Assembly: GCA_032629725.1 (NCBI GenBank)
Contig: JAFEVB010000005.1
Location: forward strand, 1,178,001 to 1,242,000
Origin: Gremmenia infestans
Taxonomy: Eukaryota > Ascomycota > Leotiomycetes > Helotiales > Hamatocanthoscyphaceae
Direction of reading: 5' to 3'
Length of the DNA stretch: 64,000 bases
Shown: positions 12,211 to 23,899 of the stretch, piece by piece
How positions within the stretch are numbered: position 1 is the stretch's first letter
How the letters are laid out: each line of letters opens with the position of its first letter
Made by a program: the position numbers and the translations under genes
Notes under the pieces: model-generated
The model's input: the letters and a program-made list of their open reading frames with translations, nothing else
What the model was told of the DNA's origin: nothing
Database searches by the model: none

Positions 12211-13968
12211 TCATAGCCCACTCATAAACACCGTACCCTTCCTAACTTCCCTTGCGAGATAATTAGCCTTAGCCTTCGCATTAGTATCTACAGATCCATA
12301 GCCAGACAGCTGCAGAAAGTCTTCTCCCTCTTTCCACTGCCTTACACCTGCTAGACCAAGCAAGATGGTGACACGTATAAACTGTCCTTGGATCCACTCG
12401 ACCTGCCCCGGTCGAAGGAAGCTCGCTATGAGTGAACCGTGGTCTTCTAATAGCAGGGTTAACAGGTGACTTAATGGGCTTAGAGCGTGCCATGGCCCTT
12501 TGGCAATAACATGGTGCCTATATTCATCTCTCTGTGTCGCCCCGGGCACGGCATCATCTTGCTTCCTTGGGCTTGGATACCTGTTATCCCAGCTACCGCT
12601 TGGAAGCAAAATCGATGTATTAGTAAAGTCAGCCAGGCTAGATAAGGTCGTTCGATTCCCAAGGTAGAAGGGCACGCTATAGCACACGGAATCCACGAGC
12701 CCCTGGAGGCGTTCTTGATGTAGGATGAAATCCTTCTCTATAGCCGAAAGCTGATCTTGCATGAGTTCGGATTGGCCCCCGTTTCCATGAAGCATGACGT
12801 TGAGCGAGCCAAGGGCAATCTTGACTAGTATAAGGCGTTGAGACAGCCAGAGGTTCCATACGCTTGCGATTTGACATGACGGGTAGACCTCGCACACCGA
12901 GCGATAGGTAGGAATAGACGGGTCTATGTCTTGGCTACTAGTCAGCTTCCGCGGCTGCCAATGATTCGGCACGCTCCGTGCCCATGCCAGAAGCTGTGCA
13001 TCAAGCCGTTGTGCCTCAGCCACCCGTTCCCGTTCCCGTTCACACTCACACTCACACTCCCCTGGACCGAAGCTGTCGTGCTTGGCCTGGAACTCGGCGA
13101 CGGATGCCCCGATCACATCTAGTGCCATGCTCAGGTTTGGGGTGGCTGCAGCTGCCCCAGCAGTTGGTTCGCTGCTTTTGAGCCATGAGTACGCAATGCT
13201 CTGCAAGGGCCGTTTCTGGCGCAACGCCGATGAAATCTCAATGTGGAGAATGTATTTCCGAATATATGCGTTTGCGTTCACATTACCGTCTAGCGTTGCC
13301 ATTGGGAGCAAGGACACGGCGCCCTTGAGGTGTATAGGCGTGGGAGAGCGATAGCCGTATACCGCGACGATATTCTCGTAGAACTGTAGCGCTAGCACGG
13401 CTAACATTGTTGCGGGCTTGTCCTGCTCCACCAGTATGTTGTTCTGTAATATACTCCGCAGACTTGCGACGGCCGCGGTATAAGACTGCCGTGACCATTG
13501 GAGGCTGAGGCTCCTTGAGTCGCGCCGCCATAGGGAGAGTATTACCGACGCCACGGCTGCGATGGCTAGCGATAGTACGGAGTCGTGCCGCTGCGATGTA
13601 TAGACTGGCACGAGGGTCTCGAAGAAGCCACGTGCTGATGCGATGTCCCGACCTTTGCTAGCCGCATAATAGGCGAAAAAGAACGGCACGGCAGAATCGG
13701 GTTCGGGATCGGGTTCGGGCTCGCGGAGCACAAGTGGAAATGGAACCCGAACCGAGATCGGAACCTGCTCTGCCGGCGACTCTTGACCGGGAATCGGGAA
13801 CCTGGAATTCTGGTGTTTGAACCTTATCCGAATCGGCCGTCTTGCTCTATAACCCGAGCAGCGAAGGTGGAGGCGCTGACATGTTTGACACTCGGGTTTC
13901 GCTTCGTCGCATTTAACACGTCGTTCCTTGCACGTCCCACAGCCTGTAGAAAGCCCACGGTTTACCAT
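12211..13968 (-). CDS. Zn(II)2Cys6 transcription factor (Fungal_trans_2 type)
   Basis: Single-exon gene of 585 residues. The zinc cluster lies at the very N-terminus (about residues 10-38): CGTCKERRVKCDEAKPECQ then TCQRLHLRC, i.e. CX2CX6CX6CX2CX6C, the standard GAL4-type spacing. A basic linker (RARRPIRIRFKH) follows. The remainder is a helical regulatory region ending in ...GTVFMSGL, resembling the Fungal_trans_2/DUF3468 class. Two simple-sequence insertions are visible: an EPEPDPEPD stretch near residue 85 and an alternating Cys/Glu/Arg run near residue 305, the latter from CACACT and CGTTCC DNA repeats. The gene is divergent from the secreted hydrolase at 14844, with about 875 bp between the starts. 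Targets are unknown. Confidence 0.88.
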   Translation of the reverse strand: MVNRGLSTGCGTCKERRVKCDEAKPECQTCQRLHLRCSGYRARRPIRIRFKHQNSRFPIPGQESPAEQVPISVRVPFPLVLREPEPDPEPDSAVPFFFAYYAASKGRDIASARGFFETLVPVYTSQRHDSVLSLAIAAVASVILSLWRRDSRSLSLQWSRQSYTAAVASLRSILQNNILVEQDKPATMLAVLALQFYENIVAVYGYRSPTPIHLKGAVSLLPMATLDGNVNANAYIRKYILHIEISSALRQKRPLQSIAYSWLKSSEPTAGAAAATPNLSMALDVIGASVAEFQAKHDSFGPGECECECERERERVAEAQRLDAQLLAWARSVPNHWQPRKLTSSQDIDPSIPTYRSVCEVYPSCQIASVWNLWLSQRLILVKIALGSLNVMLHGNGGQSELMQDQLSAIEKDFILHQERLQGLVDSVCYSVPFYLGNRTTLSSLADFTNTSILLPSGSWDNRYPSPRKQDDAVPGATQRDEYRHHVIAKGPWHALSPLSHLLTLLLEDHGSLIASFLRPGQVEWIQGQFIRVTILLGLAGVRQWKEGEDFLQLSGYGSVDTNAKAKANYLAREVRKGTVFMSGL

Positions 13969-14221
13969 GGTATAGTATAGGTAAGGTAGTGATATAATAA
14001 TAACGTTGCCGAAATAGGTAGTTTTGTTGCGATGAAGTTCTCCGTGATTATAAGCGCTGTGCTCGTACTCCTCTTATATAAGCTTGTTCTTGGTTCCCAG
14101 CAATGCATACTCCGTAAACTCCGCCACGTCATGTGTACGCGGGTTCCTCGGACGTCGATGATAACATACGAAGTCATTTCTCATAGTATACATCTACGTA
14201 AAGTGGCAGGGCTGAGTTCCT

Positions 14222-14399
14222 TGCGGCGTAAAAGTAATTCAAGCCCCGCCTTTTCTACAGTTAGGATTTACGGTGCTAATCGAGTGATATACTATATCTA
14301 AGTACTATTCCTAGCCACCTGATTGGATAAAAAGGGTATGCATTATTTAAAACGTATGCTTTAAACCCTAAAATGTGATCGACTTACTTTTACGCCGCA
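14222..14399. mobile_element. MITE-like element with 16-bp terminal inverted repeats
   Basis: Left arm tgcggcgtaaaagtaa (14222-14237) is the exact reverse complement of the right arm (14384-14399), bounding a 178-bp AT-rich segment with no coding capacity. One extra mismatched base plus cc extends the arms outward. I could not identify a clear target-site duplication. The size and arm length fit a miniature inverted-repeat element, but I see only one copy in this window. Confidence 0.4.
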
Positions 14400-14451
14400 C
14401 GGAGTAATATCTTTATACGCGTCAATGTGCGCTGTGCTTGGCATCCATTTC

Positions 14452-14638
14452 CAGCACCAATCATCATCCTTCCTCGCAAAAAAGTTACCCAGTTAGAGCT
14501 AAAGTCTCTTCTCTACATATACGAACGATCTGCAAAAGTAACAAGATTGACATACTGGCACGTGCATTTCAGGGCACTCTCTATTGACTTGCAAAGGATT
14601 GCAGCACCAATCATCAGCCTCCCTCGCAAAAAGGTTAC
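14452..14638. repeat. 37-bp imperfect direct repeat, 150-bp period
   Basis: Copies at 14452-14488 and 14602-14638 share cagcaccaatcatc, cctcgcaaaaa and gttac with a few mismatches. They lie about 200-400 bp upstream of the hydrolase ATG, so they could be a duplicated promoter element. Confidence 0.5.
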
Positions 14639-14843
14639 TTGATGCAAGATAGCGAGTTGAGAGAGATTCTTCTTCAGTGCGGTGGGTAGACGGGGTTCTT
14701 GGTTTATTGTTATGACTCTAGGCGTCGAAACGAGAGTATAAGTCGAGGAGAGAGGACGGACGAGATGGAAAAAACCATCCATTAATCAACACTGGACAAG
14801 CTTTCCGTGCCTATAAGCTCACTTCCATTACTAGTCTTCAACC

Positions 14844-16139
14844 ATGAAACTTACTCTTGCCGCCCGCCCTATACTGGCGGCCTGGATGCTTTCGCTGGCA
14901 GAGGCCGCAGCCAACAACTCAGACTCTCCCACCCTGCCGCTAAGCACCGACTCAGCTTTCAATTTCCAATTCCTGATAACCCTCGGCGACGCCATAACCG
15001 GCGGAGCAGATATCGGGCCCGTCTTGGGCGCGGCTAAGAACATCGTCCCTGGAGACTTCTCCTCGTTCAGCCAGCAGTTCTACGCGCTTGCCAACGATAC
15101 CAAGGCCCAGGCCGCGGAGCCAGAAAACGCCTATGATGGTGTTAATGTGCGCGAGACGTGGTTCTCAGCGTCGCAGTACTTTCGGCGCGCCGACTTTTTC
15201 CTGCATAACAACTGGGACAACCCTCTCATCACCAGCTTGTGGGCCGAGCAGACGGCGGCTTTCGACGCAGCTATTGCGGCGTTGCCTATTCCGGGGCAGC
15301 GAATCCGTTTTCCAGCGACCAAGGGTAACTTCACCATCGATGCTATCTGGTATGCAGCATCCACTGACCCTGATGCCAAATTGCCTACGCTGGTGATTGG
15401 GAATGGGTTTGACGCCGCCCAAGAAGACTCCTACCACTACTTCGTGGCCTCTGCCCTAGCTCGCGGCTGGAATTGCATCACGTATGAAGGCCCAGGGCAG
15501 CCCACGATCCGCCGAGAACAACATCTAGGTTTTATTCCCGACTGGGAGAATGTTGTTACTCCCGTCGTGGACTATGTCTTGTCAGAGAAGGCCAACGTCG
15601 TGGACGAGAATCGGCTCGCGCTCGTGGGCAACTCCTTTGGCGGCTACCTCGCAGCCCGGGCCGTCGCCTTCGAAAGCCGCATCTCGGCCGCTGTCCTCGT
15701 CGACGGCGTGTGGGATCTGTATGCTGGCTATTCCTCGCAACTGACGCCCGACATAAGAGCTATCTATGAGGCGGGCAACTACTCGCAATTTGATCAAGAA
15801 CTCCTCTCGCTACGCGCAGCTGGGAAACTGTCCAGCGACGCGGCCTGGGGCGTGGACTATGGCTTGTGGGCATTCAACACGCATTCCCCCTCGGACTTCT
15901 TTAATCAGACCAAGAAGTTTCAACTCGAGTCTGTTGTTGACCAGATCAACGTACCCGTGTTCGTCGGCAGCGCCCAGTTCGAGAACATTTTCATAGGCCA
16001 GCCGCAACAGGTCAAGGATGCTCTGGGGGACAAGGCCACGCTGTATTTGTTCAACGGAACTGCTGGGTATCATTGTCAGACGGCGGCTGGGCAAGAGATG
16101 ACGAGGGCTGTCTTTGCATGGTTGAATAAGACTTTGTGA
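14844..16139 (+). CDS. Secreted alpha/beta hydrolase
   Basis: Single exon, 431 residues. A signal peptide is apparent (hydrophobic core LAARPILAAWMLSLAEAA) with likely cleavage near residue 22, so the protein enters the secretory pathway. Several N-glycosylation sequons follow. The central motif GNSFGG is the nucleophile elbow (Ser264), and a late His410 in GYHCQ is a plausible catalytic histidine. Blocks such as TLVIGNGFDAAQED and CITYEGPGQP, plus the helical N-terminal half, resemble the esterase family PF06500-like (FrsA/Ayg1/dihydroxypseudooxynicotine hydrolase type), which cleave C-C or ester bonds. The substrate is unknown. The start is chosen because it gives the signal peptide. The divergent Zn cluster factor is a possible but unproven regulator. 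Confidence 0.85.
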   Translation: MKLTLAARPILAAWMLSLAEAAANNSDSPTLPLSTDSAFNFQFLITLGDAITGGADIGPVLGAAKNIVPGDFSSFSQQFYALANDTKAQAAEPENAYDGVNVRETWFSASQYFRRADFFLHNNWDNPLITSLWAEQTAAFDAAIAALPIPGQRIRFPATKGNFTIDAIWYAASTDPDAKLPTLVIGNGFDAAQEDSYHYFVASALARGWNCITYEGPGQPTIRREQHLGFIPDWENVVTPVVDYVLSEKANVVDENRLALVGNSFGGYLAARAVAFESRISAAVLVDGVWDLYAGYSSQLTPDIRAIYEAGNYSQFDQELLSLRAAGKLSSDAAWGVDYGLWAFNTHSPSDFFNQTKKFQLESVVDQINVPVFVGSAQFENIFIGQPQQVKDALGDKATLYLFNGTAGYHCQTAAGQEMTRAVFAWLNKTL

Positions 16140-17812
16140 TACCGTCGAAGATGAATGTGATTGTTGGGCACATTGGACTCAAAGGCAGCATGGGAATCTG
16201 TATTGAATTCTGAGGATTGTAAGGGCTTGAATGGAGGAGAAGGAAATATAAAGAGGAAAGCTTTTGTACTCAAAATAGAAACTCCTTATGTGTCTGTATG
16301 ATAGAGGGTGAAGTGTTAAGTACGCGAGGTACGCTACGAATTCAGGTTTTGCGTGCCTGCTGACTACTTCAATGTTCCAACACCAAGGACCCTCCCTGTA
16401 TTACAACAGTTTGCGTGAGTGCGCAACGGGCGCAAAATGAAGAAAAGAATTCAATTCAAGTGAAGGGATATATCTTAATAACACCTTCGCCTCCAGTTTG
16501 ATCAATATAACACTATACTCAGGTATACAGATACACTCCTATCACATATATATGTATACTAATGTATACCAAACTACACATACGAAAGAATCAGGAGGTT
16601 TATTATCTGATTCCCACAGTTTCATGTTTGATAAACCCCTCCCCTCCCCTCCCACACGCTCATTGAAACGAGATACCATACCGTACCCCATTCCGTCGCG
16701 AATCAAAGTGGAGTTCCGATTGAAATTCTCCGATCGAGGAATTCTCCGAGGAATACTCCGAAGAATGGACCAAGTCTTTATTTTTATTCTTGCCCTTGGA
16801 AGATGATGATTTTTTATGTGATGTTATGTAAACTTGCAATACTGTAATTTGTAAAGATTAAGGACGTCTGTGTTAGATCAGAGGGGACTTTTTCGTTTAT
16901 GCTTTTTGTGAAGATAATGCATGGGTGGGGGGGGTGGTATCGTAGGAGCTGAGCTGAGACGCACGTTGTGGGGGATGTTTTAGGGTGGAATGGACGAAAC
17001 GCGGGGCGGAGCGTAGGGAGGTTCGAGAGCGTGGGTGAGGGTGGTAGGGTATTGTAAGAGTGGTGATAACTTGAAATTTGTGGGCGCAGTTAGATTTGGG
17101 CGTAGTTGGCTCGAGTGACTAGCTACCATGGCCAGCGGGAGGGTGGATGAATGGAGATCGAGGAGATATCGGAATGGAAAAGAGAAGAGCATCATGGCGT
17201 ATACGTTGAGGCGGTAGAAGGTTATGTATGAGAGATTAGGTTTAATGAATGAATGAATGAATGATGATTTTTGATTCAAAGATCGTAGTAGATAAGACAT
17301 GAAAATGACTCATTGATATACAAATCATGTCCATGTCCATCGACAGAAGACCATCTATCTATCCATCGCATGCATCACTTCATCAACACCACTCCAAATA
17401 TGCATCCAACTCTCCTACCATCCATTGACAAAAGAGCTCCACTCCACTCTACTCACTCCACAGCATCGCTCGCACATATCCAACAAAACACCAGCCTCAT
17501 TCCTCTCGCAGTTCAAGCGAACGGATATAGGTAAGCAAAAGCAAACGCGAAAGAAAAAATGACTGTGGGTATCAATCCACCAAATCAAGTTATCATTAGA
17601 ATAGGACTCTCTCATCTCATTCAACCATCTTATCATGTACAATACAGACAAACGAAAACCCAGGAAACCAAACACCGAATTTCTATAAAACCCTCCCTCT
17701 ATACATCACATTTTGTCCCTGGTCGCAACACTTTTCTTGTAAATGAGTGTGGAAGCGGATGCCTTTTTATTTGGACAAGGAAAAGGGAATAAAACTTCTC
17801 AATGAAGAGAGT
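16140..17812. other. Intergenic region
   Basis: About 1.7 kb of AT-rich spacer between the 3' ends of the hydrolase (+) and the seven-helix protein (-). It has a short (aatg)n tract at about 17241-17262 and no supported gene. Confidence 0.45.
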
Positions 17813-19887
17813 TCATATCCAATCACTCTTGCCACCACCTTGAACCGTCTTTTCTGGTTGGGATATCGGGCTGCCCAGAGGGTTCCCCCGCAATGGGTTC
17901 TTGGGCATTGTAGCGCTCTCCGGTGTTTGCGCTGTCTTCTTATCGGGTGAGTAGACGGCGGGACTTAATTGCGTATTTGATTCGTTGAGGCGCGAGATGG
18001 GGATATTTGTTTTTGGTGTTGGTGGTAGTGTTTTATTGACATACGTTGGGCTTTTGGTAGGTGATACTGTGTTGATGTTTAATGGGCTTGGTCGCAATGG
18101 TGATCGGGGTAGTGATGAGAAGTTGAAGCTTTTCATGTCGAGAGGCTCAGGCGTTTGTGGCCGTATTGCGTTTGCGTTATATGTTGTTGAAGGAAGAGGG
18201 AGAGTCGGCATATCTTCTTCTGATGGTTCGGGGGCATGCGATAATCGTAGGCCAATTTGCACCGTTGCTGAAGATGCCATTGATGAATCTCTTCTGTGAT
18301 TTGCTCGGGATCCAGGTCCGAAGATTGGAGGTGGGGGTGTAAGATCGCTGATGTCGTATATGGAGGTTGGCTCCTGTTGCCGTGTTCCTGGTACGGTAAG
18401 TCTGACTGGACTTCTCTCCGGAGGAAAGAGAGAGTAGGAAGGTTTTCGTGCGTGTGTATGCGCTGCCGGTGTGACGGTTTCATAGGCAGACTCAGAATTG
18501 GTGAAAGTCTTTGGCTCGATCGCACTTGATGCTAAAGTGTTATTGTATCGAGCTGGTAATTCGAACGGCGGGCTTCGCACCGATTCCATGCTTATAACTC
18601 GCCCGATTTCCTTCTCAAATCCTACCAAACTTGACCGACTATCTGATCGACTAGCAAGGTCCCTCGGTGGCGATCGAGGTCCAGACAATGGGTCCATCAT
18701 GTGATTGTTAAATACCAATTCGTTGGGCCCCCAAATTCGGATCTCATGCTTCTTGCGATCCTTTAGGCTTCTCGGACCAAATGAAGTCGTGGCTGTATTC
18801 GCGCGAAGGAATAATTGCAAGAGGCCGCTTATCAAACCCGACAAATTGACAACCACCGTTGCCATCATAGACAATTTCAAATTCCCGTTTTCTGCGCCAT
18901 TTTGCACGAGCGAACCGAACCATGGGATGACGAACCCCTTTTATTGGTTAGCAAGCGTAGCGCCAAAGTAGTTTAAATTTACCCACCAAAGATATTGTTC
19001 CCAAGATAAGATAGTAGACCATTCGCGACGCAGCAATTCTTTGATGTTCATCAATCAGCTTCACCGTCGACAGCCTGAAGAAAATTATAATAGCACTGAT
19101 CATCATCAATGAAGCAGTCATTGTCAATAATATCAGCCCATCCAGCCCAAATCTCGTGATAAACCACATCAATGAGGCGAAGCAGCTATCCGGCTCCTTT
19201 GTCAGATTGGAAGGGATCCAAGTTACCACCAACATCACGACGATGAGCACAATATATATCTTAACGTTGTGTTTCCCCCTCGCTTGGAATGGTCGAGGTC
19301 GTAGAGATCGGACGGCACATTCGATTCCGAAAACGAGTTGGATATATGGCACAATGAATAATGCTTAAAACGTTAGTTCCACATCCATAAACCATCATAA
19401 TGTACTTACCAGGCCACATGAACTGCGCGGTAACTGAACATCCAGTTGTAAACAACGATGTGAGGCCCTGCCCCTGCACAGCAGCAAAGACAATTCCTTG
19501 AATAACGATTCCAATCGCCAAGATTAATGGAAAGGTCTCTGCTGGGTGTATCGTCCGTATACAAAATTTTCTGCCTATTGTCAATATAAAGTTCCTCAAA
19601 TAATCTCCATGTACATACGATGCCTTGAATTTTGGATTACATCTCTTGTACGCAAAGTAACAGTCGTATACTATGCTGCATGCCGTTGCAAAAGCAGCTA
19701 GTATATTGAAAACCGCAAGAATGATTGTCGAGGTCCGCACCGACTTGCTTTCTGCAAAGACAAGCTTCTGAATCAGGAGTCCCGTTGCATTAGATCTCGC
19801 GGACCTGGATGTATCCGCCATTGTGAAATTTAACGCTTTCGTGCCATTCTTAGACCGCTCCATGAGAAATCTCGCAGAGGACGCCAT
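17813..19887 (-). CDS. Seven-transmembrane receptor-like protein
   Basis: Three exons are inferred (19887-19410, 19363-18987, 18937-17813), with introns of 46 and 49 nt and about 659 residues. Seven hydrophobic segments can be read: IILAVFNILAAF, FPLILAIGIVIQGIVF, the segment joined across intron 1 (FMWPALFIVPYIQLVFGI), VKIYIVLIVVMLVVTW, GLILLTMTASLMMISAIII, YYLILGTISLGFVIPW (joined across intron 2) and MMATVVVNLSGLISGLLQLF. A Ser/Pro/Thr-rich cytoplasmic tail of about 330 residues follows, with many SP and TP sites. The architecture fits a fungal GPCR-like protein. I recognise no specific class, no CFEM domain and no ligand. That the joins restore helices 3 and 6 supports the splicing model. 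The second donor is GTGGGT, which is unusual. An upstream 5' exon cannot be excluded. Confidence 0.75.
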
Positions 19888-22800
19888 AATGCCTTTGGTA
19901 ATCGAAATCCCTCCAGAATCAGTACGAGTCGATCAAGGCAACGAGCCGTAGCGTTTGCGTATGCTGTAATGTTAAATCATGAAGACCAAGTTGTTTGTCT
20001 TGTCCAAGGAGTGTCGCGTAAGTGAAAAGAGGCCTCGAGTGTGAGGAAAGGACATATGGATTACAATAGTATCCCAGACCGGTGGGAAAGTAATATGAAA
20101 CAAAAACCTGAACCAGCAGTTGTAGTAAAAGAAACCCAACGAGTGGAAAGAGCGTAACGACAAACTGACAGCAAAAGCCTGAAAGAATGTCGAGACACTT
20201 CGATCTACACTGGTACGGGGATTGCATGAACTATAAGAAAAAAGACCATGCAACCCTCCGAGCCACACCAAATGGTCCAGGCGCGGGTGAAGTCGAGTCC
20301 GGTATACTAGGACCGTCCTGGTCGAGGTGGGGGGCTGGAGCTGCACAGACTTGGAGGGGAAAGCCGTCACCACTGGTCGTAGGTTTCAAGCTTTTGGTGG
20401 AAGACCTGGTACGAAAGAGAGGTTCACTCCTCTGAGCCACCGAGGGTGCTGCTATGACGTTTGGCCCTCTAATCAAGCCAATGAGCAAGGCTGGATGAAG
20501 GCGTTCTAGCCCGACTTGGGTCATTTGCGTAGCCATGGTGTGCAACCGCCACTTGGGTGTGCTTGGGACGTACTTATCACGGAAGGCATTCCCCGACAAT
20601 TCGAGTATGAAGGCATTGCTGAAGCAGATTCTAGGTTTCGTTATGGTCGCAGATCATCGCTTAGACCCCTGTAACCGTGGATGGCTATCTGTAGTACGAA
20701 AGCTCATGCACGATGATAACTGGCGAGTAAGCAGCCGGTAGGAGACGGTAGGAGAAAAAAAAGCTTCTATGATCCTTACCAAGGTATGCTATGAGTAGTG
20801 ATTAATATCTGAGCTCGCAATTCCTGCAACGTGAATGGGTAAAGGCAGGAAAAGCTCTCCATAATTGAAATGCGGCTCGCATGGCACAAGCACAGTGGTC
20901 TGATATCAAAGATCTCCCATCAGAACCACATTAGCGAGCTCAGAACTAATCGATCAGCACGTAGACTCTCCTATGGCCTCGAAACTTCAAGGCAAACCTC
21001 ATTCCGAGATACGAATATCGATGCAGCACAGAAGCCAAAGATGTCACGTAGGATTTTGCAGGCGCCGGAGGCGATGCCCCAAAACTGCTGACAGCTGCAG
21101 CCACAATACAATCCGATTGCGAAGGGGAAGCGGCAATGAAACGAACGGAATGCGATAATGTACGCAGTAGTTCGTCCAGTCGATCGGCACTTGTGACTGT
21201 TCGGGCAGTATATGGTGCCCCACTAGGAGCATTGCTGGGTGCTGGTACAGTATGAAGCACGGGCAGTCTCAAGTTATCAAGTGAAACTTCTCAACGACAT
21301 CCACATGGCCGCCACAGGCAGCCAAATTTTGCACGCACCAGCGTGACTAGAAACAAATCTCGAGCGGTTGTTTGAATATATACAATATGGATTCGACTCG
21401 CATACTTTGAAGCGTAGAGGGCGGACTGGACTGATTAAATGGTGTGATGTTGAAGAAGCTGGATGGTGGAGAAAACATTGCGACAAATCCAGGTGACCCC
21501 GTTTACACACGTGACCTTTGTACCTCTTCTTTTCTTCATTCAAACCTTTTTGAATCAGCAAAGCAACCATACAAGATTCACGAATAAGAATCCTTCTCCC
21601 AAAGACAATTTTAAGATCTCATCTCGTCATACCCCCGTATGACAGGCTTACAGTATCTCGGAGTTTTGAACCCATTCCTTTCATCTCATAATTCCACGAG
21701 CGAGCCATTGAAGGACTGGCTAGTCATTACTGTACATAGGTGCAGTCCCAAATGAATGTAACTTTTAGGACTCGCTTCCAGCCAAAAACCCTTGTTTGCC
21801 ACGCCAGGAGTTACAGTCATTTGGGCCGTACCTCTGTACCTGCCTGTCCGGGCCGCTAATACCTCCTCTGTTTCTACTACTCTATCCCTGAACATATTCC
21901 CCCAGAGTATCAGCCACATCCGAGTATTGGTTCATGCAGGGCTGAGCCTGGGTATACTTCCGATAGACCATGTACAGTACTTCGTGCAGTGCAGTGACTC
22001 GTCCCAACTTTCAAAGCTCGCGGTCGCGTGGTTACAGCGGCAGACTAGCAAACCTTCTTTAGCTCTGAGAATAGCTTTTGGGTCCAGACTCTCTTACAAT
22101 CTCAAGATGTCGTCCAGAAGGCTAAAATGCTGTACACAATTCACATCTACTACGGAACTGACTAATTAGATATTCAGATCCGTCTGGTGTTCAGTCTTCA
22201 TGCAATCGCATAAGTTTTACTAGGTACGTACCCCCCTATCCAAATACAACGCGGCACACATCTTCTTGAGCTTATCCCGCTGTTAGTACCTGCAATATAA
22301 CTTCCACTACTGTATCTCCATGCCTGCCTCACATCTTCAGTCTAAAATAAAGCTTGGCATGCTCGTCTCCGCCATTTCAGTCCGTTATCCGGCTTCCGAA
22401 AAGACTCCTGGGCATGAAAGAGTTATATTACTTCTCTCCTAAGTCAATTTATTCTGCTCCCGTCTTATCTTCTGGTCCGAACTCTTCAACTTCATCTCGT
22501 GGGGTTCGTCCCATCTCCGTGTGGTCTGTACATTTGCCCCACGAGGGCGGGTGCGAGGAAATCTCCGGGTCTCAAGGTGCGTCGACAGTCGTCTGTATTT
22601 TTTACTTGTTCACGTTCGAGGTTGAGTCTCATCTCAGCTGAATGACGTCACTTTAATGTCGCGAATTGGTGACGATAAAGGTGCCTAGTAGGACCTTCCT
22701 TTATTGACTGTACTGTCCGAGGCTTGTATATTTGTAGGCGTTGCTTTGAATGTTGAGATATTGGAGAATCATTTAATGGACACATGTGAAGCAAATAATG

Positions 22801-23140
22801 CTTTGCGCTTTGAAAGTCACATTATCGGAAACCCGACAGAGCTTGAGCTCAGCTTGTGGAAAGATGCATCAAGGAGCTTGAACTTGTTTGGCCAAAAGTA
22901 GCGCGGGTGCTTAGGTAATGACAGGACATTATTGGGAAAAGCTATGTGAGTAGAACTTAACTAATAGACATTACAGTGGTATACAAACTCGCTCAACTCA
23001 TCAAACCCCACACAAGTGTGCAACTTGTCAATTGCCCCAAAGTTGTCTTGACAGAGTCAACCACGTGAGTGCTTTCTGTCAACGCGACACCTCTTGAAAG
23101 AAGTCTGTGACTCTTCTACAAATCGTCTCTTATTCGAAAT
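19888..23140. other. Large intergenic region
   Basis: About 3.2 kb with no gene I can support. Open stretches near 20231-20599 and 20946-21272 (minus) start at non-ATG codons and have no recognisable domain. A perfect TGACGTCA palindrome is at 22643-22650. Confidence 0.4.
22643..22650. promoter_or_regulatory. CRE-like TGACGTCA palindrome
   Basis: Exact 8-bp ATF/CREB-type site. The nearest gene (SDR, minus strand) starts over 1.2 kb away on the far side, so a role is doubtful. Confidence 0.2.
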
Positions 23141-23899
23141 TTACCATCCAAACTGTGTGTGTTCATCTGCAACCAAAGTGCCACTCAATTCCTTTGGATC
23201 GCCCTCAGTCGCAGCTCGGATAATAGCTTTAGCCCCATCTACAGCATCTTTCATGCCCTGTCCCCCATTCATGCCAGTACGACAATAGCCAGGCGCCGCA
23301 CCAACAACTGCAATGCCTTCTTCAGCCAGCAGAACAGAGTTGAGCGCCGTCAACATGTTCACTGCCGCCTTACTGCTGCGATATTGATGCACCCCGGCTT
23401 GGGCATTGGCTGCAGTTCCACGAGCTAATGCCATTGAAATGCGGCCTTGGCCGGAAGAGACATTGACGATGCGACGGTCGTGGTATTTCGATGCTCTGAG
23501 TAGCGGTAAGAAGGCATCAATTACAACAGCGACACCAAAGACGTTAGTCTCGAAGACGGCGCGGAAGTTGTCCCGGATACTCAATTCGGGTGCACCAGTG
23601 GAGATACCAGCATTGTTGATCAGGATATCGAGTGAGCCGTATTTCTCTTTCACCACTTTTGCTGCGTCTTGAATCGAAGAGTCATCGGAAACATCGATGC
23701 TGACCGGGGTTACTGCCGCAGCTTCAACTGGATATTGTTTATCGCCAAGTAATTGCTGGATTGCAGTGTCGGCCTTTGAGGTCGAGCGTGAGCCCAGCAG
23801 AACATGGAATTTGCCAGAAGAGGCCATTTGCTGCGCTATGGAGAATCCAATACCCTGGTTGGCTCCCGTGATAAGGACGAGTGCTTTGGAGGCGGCCAT
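23141..23899 (-). CDS. Short-chain dehydrogenase/reductase (carbonyl reductase-like)
   Basis: Single exon, 252 residues, a complete classical SDR. TGANQGIG (residues 11-18) is the NAD(P)-binding glycine motif, GSRS in the next loop favours NADPH, NNAG lies near residue 94, and the catalytic set is the Ser of VNVSSGQG plus YRSSK (YxxxK) near residue 172, followed by APGYCRTGM. The carbonyl-reductase-like pattern (TGANQGIG, NNAGI, PGYCRT) suggests reduction of small ketones or aldehydes; the substrate is not determined. The protein lacks signal and membrane segments and is probably cytosolic. It is transcribed the same way as the EBP-like gene upstream, with a gap of about 450 bp. Confidence 0.9.
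   Translation of the reverse strand: MAASKALVLITGANQGIGFSIAQQMASSGKFHVLLGSRSTSKADTAIQQLLGDKQYPVEAAAVTPVSIDVSDDSSIQDAAKVVKEKYGSLDILINNAGISTGAPELSIRDNFRAVFETNVFGVAVVIDAFLPLLRASKYHDRRIVNVSSGQGRISMALARGTAANAQAGVHQYRSSKAAVNMLTALNSVLLAEEGIAVVGAAPGYCRTGMNGGQGMKDAVDGAKAIIRAATEGDPKELSGTLVADEHTQFGW

Larger units (their letters stand above)
13969..14843. other. Divergent promoter region with repeats
   Basis: Intergenic spacer shared by the minus-strand Zn cluster gene and the plus-strand hydrolase. It contains a MITE-like inverted-repeat element (14222-14399), a 37-bp imperfect direct repeat (14452-14488 and 14602-14638) and one tactccgta copy (14108-14116). Confidence 0.5.

Noticed and set aside
20231..20599. 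Minus-strand frame of 122 codons
   Set aside because: Begins at a non-ATG codon, no domain and no plausible neighbouring exons.
20946..21272. Minus-strand frame of 108 codons with Ser/Ala-rich text
   Set aside because: Opens at TTG; no family resemblance, so not called.
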